A stretch of 44,379 nt of DNA from Fuerstiella sp. (GTDB taxonomy: Bacteria > Planctomycetota > Planctomycetia > Planctomycetales > Planctomycetaceae). Below are positions 41,830 to 44,379 of the stretch, piece after piece. The DNA lies in assembly GCA_022843805.1 (NCBI GenBank), contig JALHMY010000084.1, positions 1-44,379 on the forward strand. The letters are read 5' to 3'. Position numbers and translations under genes: made by a program. Each line of letters begins with the position of its first letter. Position 1 is the first letter of the stretch. The notes beneath the pieces were generated by a model. The model was not told the DNA's origin. It saw only the letters and a list, made by a program, of their open reading frames with translations, and made no database searches.

Positions 41830-42051
41830 TTAGGCGGTCAGGCTGCCCCCATCCCATTTGTGCTCAGGGTCCGGGTAAAATATCAGACCTCTGGCGTTGT
41901 TGGTTATCATCACAAGCCAGCCCCCAGGAACTCTTGTGCGATAGACGTCGCCTAAACTGAAAAATTCTCCTCCCGCACTGGACGAATTCAATTTATGCCA
42001 GATGAGCTGTGGTGGTTCTGCATTCTCCGCCGTATGCGGGCTACTATTCAT
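41830..42051 (-). CDS. Small protein of unknown function with RVPGGWLV motif
   Basis: A 73-residue protein. ATG 42051 has AAAGGA 8 nt ahead, a good ribosome site. The sequence has LIWHKLNSSS, then GDVYRTRVPGGWLVMITNNA (about 34-53) and ends FYPDPEHKWDGGSLTA. YRTRVPGGWLV resembles small single-domain bacterial proteins of unknown role. It probably folds as a small beta-barrel. It reads toward the 228-residue gene and may be its partner. Confidence 0.55.
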   Translation of the reverse strand: MNSSPHTAENAEPPQLIWHKLNSSSAGGEFFSLGDVYRTRVPGGWLVMITNNARGLIFYPDPEHKWDGGSLTA

Positions 42052-42744
42052 ATTCGTTATCCTTTCGCGATACTTGCATGGAAATTTGGTGCGAATAACT
42101 GATGATCCGTTGCCGCCGAACGCCCCGCATCGCCGGATGCGGGGAGGACTGTCCATTTCAAAAACCCTGGCTGCCGCATTCCGGTGCATGCGCTTGTTCA
42201 CATTTGCGATTCAACGCGATTCTGCAGCCTCGCGATTCTGCGATTCAATCATTTCCGGTTGAATCGATGTCGCCTGCGGATTGCGCTTCTTTCGTGTGGA
42301 TTTGTGTATTTCGTGGTTCTCTCACTGCGATTCATACACCGAATCCGGCGTTCGAGCAACCAACATCAGCAGCCATCAGAGCACGACATCGCAAAGGGTG
42401 CGAGTCTCTCCGCCGCGCTGGTCACCACACTGTATCAATGTCAACGACCGCGTTGACCGGACCGCCGTGAGGGACTTTGATTTCAGGAAACACGCGATCT
42501 GCGGCTCGGCGTGCAACGCATTGTTTGCCAGGTTTTCCGCCGGCCTTGCACTGCCGGGAATCTGACATCTGGTATCGATGATCTAACCACGAACGACATG
42601 AATGACACGAATAGCGAGCCTGAATTTGGCTGCTTCTGTGATCGTGAGTTGATTCATGACGTCAGGGATGACTTCTTAGTGATCGATTCTGTTTTCATTC
42701 GTGTCATTCGTGTCATTCGTGTCATTCGTGGTTGTCCCACCTCC
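42052..42744. other. Gene-free stretch, ending in the inverted repeat
   Basis: No gene is seen in about 690 bp. Several open frames exist but lack ribosome sites and domain patterns. The right end holds the TCATTCGTG repeat array described separately. Confidence 0.5.
42585..42733. repeat. 28-bp inverted repeat with a 9-bp tandem TCATTCGTG
   Basis: The left arm 42585-42612 (AACCACGAACGACATGAATG...) matches the reverse complement of the right arm 42706-42733 at 26 of 28 positions; the loop is 93 bp. TCATTCGTG repeats four times (42695, 42704, 42713, 42722). It adjoins the end of a GxxExxY remnant, where such sequences are sometimes found. Confidence 0.8.
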
Positions 42745-42852
42745 GCGGACAATCCGTTCGTATTCCGGTTTGGGGTGATGACCGAAGTTGATGATTAATC
42801 CAGGTCGAAATCCAGCGGCCATGAGGTCATTGTGGACCTGACCCCGTATAGC
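42745..42852 (-). pseudogene. C-terminal remnant of a GxxExxY protein
   Basis: The translation AAIRGQVHNDLMAAGFRPGL followed by IINFGHHPKPEYERIVRGG has the closing pattern of the GxxExxY family (a PDDEXK-like fold), ending just before the repeat. The N-terminal half, with the family's catalytic signature, is missing. The reading frame runs on into the repeat, giving a spurious Asn-Asp-Thr tail. Confidence 0.55.
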
Positions 42853-42873
42853 AGCTTTTACCACCTGCGAGCG

Positions 42874-43215
42874 CTATACGAAGCGGATTTGCTTTTCCAG
42901 CGTCTCGCTCCATGAGGGAAGTGTCATATTGAGCAGTCCCTTCCATGATTCGGAGCAGCCCATTGCGAGGAGAAACGTGGGGTTCGAATCGCGATACTTG
43001 TGGAAAATGATCGCAATCGCGTCGCCCCACTGATAGTTCATGCGTGACAGGTCGATCACCAGAGAGTCGAACTGCCTGCCGTGAATCGCAGAATCAATGG
43101 CGGTGATGATTTGCCTGGCATCCTGGTTTCCTGAAGAACCCGGGCGATATTCTCCGGATACCGAAACGGTGAGGGTGGATCCTGACTCCGTCACGGAAAT
43201 TTCGAGGTCTGGCAT
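42874..43215 (-). CDS. STAS-like domain protein
   Basis: A 113-residue single-domain protein. Its strands and helices fit the STAS fold of anti-sigma factor antagonists: LTVSVSGEYRPG, then FDSLVIDLSRMNYQWGDAIA (about 53-72) and FLLAMGCSESWKGLLNM. The usual phosphorylated Ser after DLS...D is replaced by WGDA, so regulation by phosphorylation is not obvious. Start ATG 43215 is chosen because the domain begins there; a frame from 43356 overlaps rpsD. A hairpin lies between this gene and rpsD, so the two are probably separate or only partly coupled units. Confidence 0.6.
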   Translation of the reverse strand: MPDLEISVTESGSTLTVSVSGEYRPGSSGNQDARQIITAIDSAIHGRQFDSLVIDLSRMNYQWGDAIAIIFHKYRDSNPTFLLAMGCSESWKGLLNMTLPSWSETLEKQIRFV

Positions 43216-43240
43216 CGTCGTTTTCTCAGTCGGAACGCAA

Positions 43241-43267
43241 AACGCCGAAGGCAGTGCCTTCGGCGTT
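43241..43267 (-). terminator. Hairpin between rpsD and the STAS-like gene
   Basis: AACGCCGAAGG and its complement CCTTCGGCGTT form an 11-bp stem with a 5-nt loop. On the minus strand a short T run (GTTTT) follows. It probably ends much of the rpsD transcript before the STAS-like gene. Confidence 0.65.
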
Positions 43268-43297
43268 GATGTTTTTGTGGACAGCGAACTGCCTGGA

Positions 43298-43906
43298 TTA
43301 GCGTGACAGGAACGCCACAACCTGACCGACGTCAACCTGAAGCTGCACGTCTTCAAAGGTCGGACGAGTCGTCACGATGGCCTTCATTTCTGATTTGCTG
43401 ACTGACAGCCATTCGGTGTCCAGTGGAGTGCTGGATTCTCCGATGGCGGTGTACAGCTTGCGAATGTTGGGCCGATTTCGCAGCGTGATCACATCGCCCG
43501 GTCGAATCAGGATCGATGGCTTATTGACGGTGACGCCGTTGAGCTGAAAATGGCGATGAACAATTCCCTGACGGGCCTGAGGGCGAGTCAGAGTGAATCC
43601 GGCTCGTCGAACCACATTGTCAAGGCGGCATTCGCACAGGACCAGCAGCAACTGTCCGGTGTTCCCGGGCATGCGTCGAGCCTTATCGAAGTAGCGAAGC
43701 AACTGACGGTCGCGCAATCCGTAGTAGAACTTAATTTTCTGCTTTTCATTTAAAGCCGCACCATAAGTCGTCGGCTTCTTTCGACGACGGTGCATCCCTG
43801 GCGGATATTCTTTACGCTCGGTTGCCTTGATCGCACCTGCTGACTCGTACACATTCATGCCGAGTCTGCGATTGACTCGTCCCTTTGGACCGGTATAACG
43901 CCCCAT
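43298..43906 (-). CDS. rpsD: 30S ribosomal protein S4
   Basis: A 202-residue ribosomal protein that binds 16S rRNA early in small-subunit assembly. It starts MGRYTGPKGRVNRRLG (1-16), has the S4 RNA-binding domain around RLDNVVRRAGFTLTRPQARQ (about residues 94-113) and VTVNKPSILIRPGDVITLR, and the usual family length of about 200. The N-terminal CxxC...C zinc-binding cysteines found in some S4 proteins are absent (C-minus form). The start ATG 43906 has GGAG just 4 to 7 nt before it. In many bacteria S4 controls its own operon; here rpsD stands alone, with a hairpin-rich leader upstream. Confidence 0.96.
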   Translation of the reverse strand: MGRYTGPKGRVNRRLGMNVYESAGAIKATERKEYPPGMHRRRKKPTTYGAALNEKQKIKFYYGLRDRQLLRYFDKARRMPGNTGQLLLVLCECRLDNVVRRAGFTLTRPQARQGIVHRHFQLNGVTVNKPSILIRPGDVITLRNRPNIRKLYTAIGESSTPLDTEWLSVSKSEMKAIVTTRPTFEDVQLQVDVGQVVAFLSR

Positions 43907-44379
43907 TTTACTCCAAAACTCCAGTTCGATACCACACGGCTCTGCACCGCCGTTCCGAAACGCTCGAAACTGCCGTCACCTTTGTTTTGCCGTCTGCTGT
44001 GCCAGACGGCCAAAACTCGACAGGTAGCCCTGTTATTCAGGCCTACGTGCAGAGAAAGACCCTCGTCTGATCACAAAATCTTCTCAGCGAGGGAAGGGAA
44101 AGAGTATCGACATTCCGGTTGATGATCAACACCGGCAATCCCGAGCATCCCTGCTTTTCAGGGATTGAGTGCCGAAAATGCACGCTTTTTTGATGATTGC
44201 ACTGCTTCCAGTCAAACTGTCTCCTGAAAAACAGGGAAAAACAGCCCCGGCCCTGAAAGGCTCATCGTACCACACATCTTTTTGACCGGCAAAAGTTGCC
44301 GGACATTACCACCGGGACGGGGACCGCCGCGAGGTTTTGGCGAAACGAATTTGAAACACTGCTCGACAATGGGATTCCG
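43907..44379 (-). promoter_or_regulatory. Upstream region of rpsD with three hairpins
   Basis: No gene is seen. Hairpin one, 43984-44016, has GTTTTGCCGTCTG opposite CAGACGG(C)CAAAAC, about 13 bp with one bulge. Hairpin two, 44147-44165, has ATCCCTG/CAGGGAT. Hairpin three, 44286-44302, has CCGGCAA/TTGCCGG. None is followed by a good T run on the rpsD strand, so they are more likely leader structures than terminators. A link to S4 autoregulation is only an idea. Confidence 0.5.

Noticed and set aside
43984..44016. Transcription terminator ahead of rpsD
   Set aside because: The stem is good but no T run follows it on the rpsD strand.
1..44379. tRNA or rRNA genes
   Set aside because: None could be recognised by eye; a tRNA search tool would be needed to exclude them fully.

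Overview
The window looks like a piece of a Planctomycetota chromosome, most likely from a Planctomycetaceae-type lineage. The basis is gene content: a Tat-exported DUF1501 protein, a DUF1559 pilin-like protein followed by a small lipoprotein, a PVC-type CxxCH cytochrome with HEAT-like repeats, a PqaA-type hydrolase, KdsB, and a DUF4129/DUF4350/MoxR/DUF58 cluster next to SpoIIM and RDD proteins. These assignments come from reading motifs by eye; no database search was run.

Layout. 1-450 holds a 186-bp tandem repeat. 620-5822 is a tight five-gene + strand operon (membrane protein, DUF4129, DUF4350, MoxR ATPase, DUF58), facing a SpoIIM-family gene (6029-7006, -) and followed by a divergent RDD gene (7134-7955, +). 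8.1-16.1 kb carries DUF1501, an FHA-EAL fusion, a sugar-nucleotide epimerase, mannose-6-phosphate isomerase, dCTP deaminase, an RluA-type pseudouridine synthase and a degenerate flavoprotein. 16.4-31.4 kb is rich in exported proteins: VanZ-like with a beta-rich tail, a PHP-like hydrolase, the PVC cytochrome, a CBM9-like protein, a ceramidase-fold/kelch fusion, an aldehyde dehydrogenase, KdsB, a PqaA-like hydrolase, a lipoprotein and the DUF1559 protein. 32.0-35.1 kb carries a bifunctional-nuclease-family protein, a secreted orphan and RtcB.

From about 35.1 to 42.9 kb the character changes. Genes are sparse, short or broken: a truncated four-helix-bundle protein, a transposase tail, an internally deleted IS66 transposase and a GxxExxY remnant. 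The space between them is packed with structured repeats: GTGCTC hexamers in inverted arrangement, a 64-bp element that can fold as a three-way junction and occurs twice in opposite orientation, a 72-bp direct repeat, a 145-bp tandem array rich in hairpins, and a 28-bp inverted repeat. The right end returns to core genes, a STAS-like protein and rpsD with a structured leader.

How the genes work together: the MoxR/DUF58 operon with SpoIIM and RDD looks like a membrane-associated chaperone-type module. manA, dcd and the RluA gene lie in line and may be cotranscribed. The 17.7-31.4 kb block is mainly envelope and secreted machinery. No complete, plainly new multi-gene system is visible. The most novel material is the set of structured repeat families, especially the 64-bp element and the 145-bp array.
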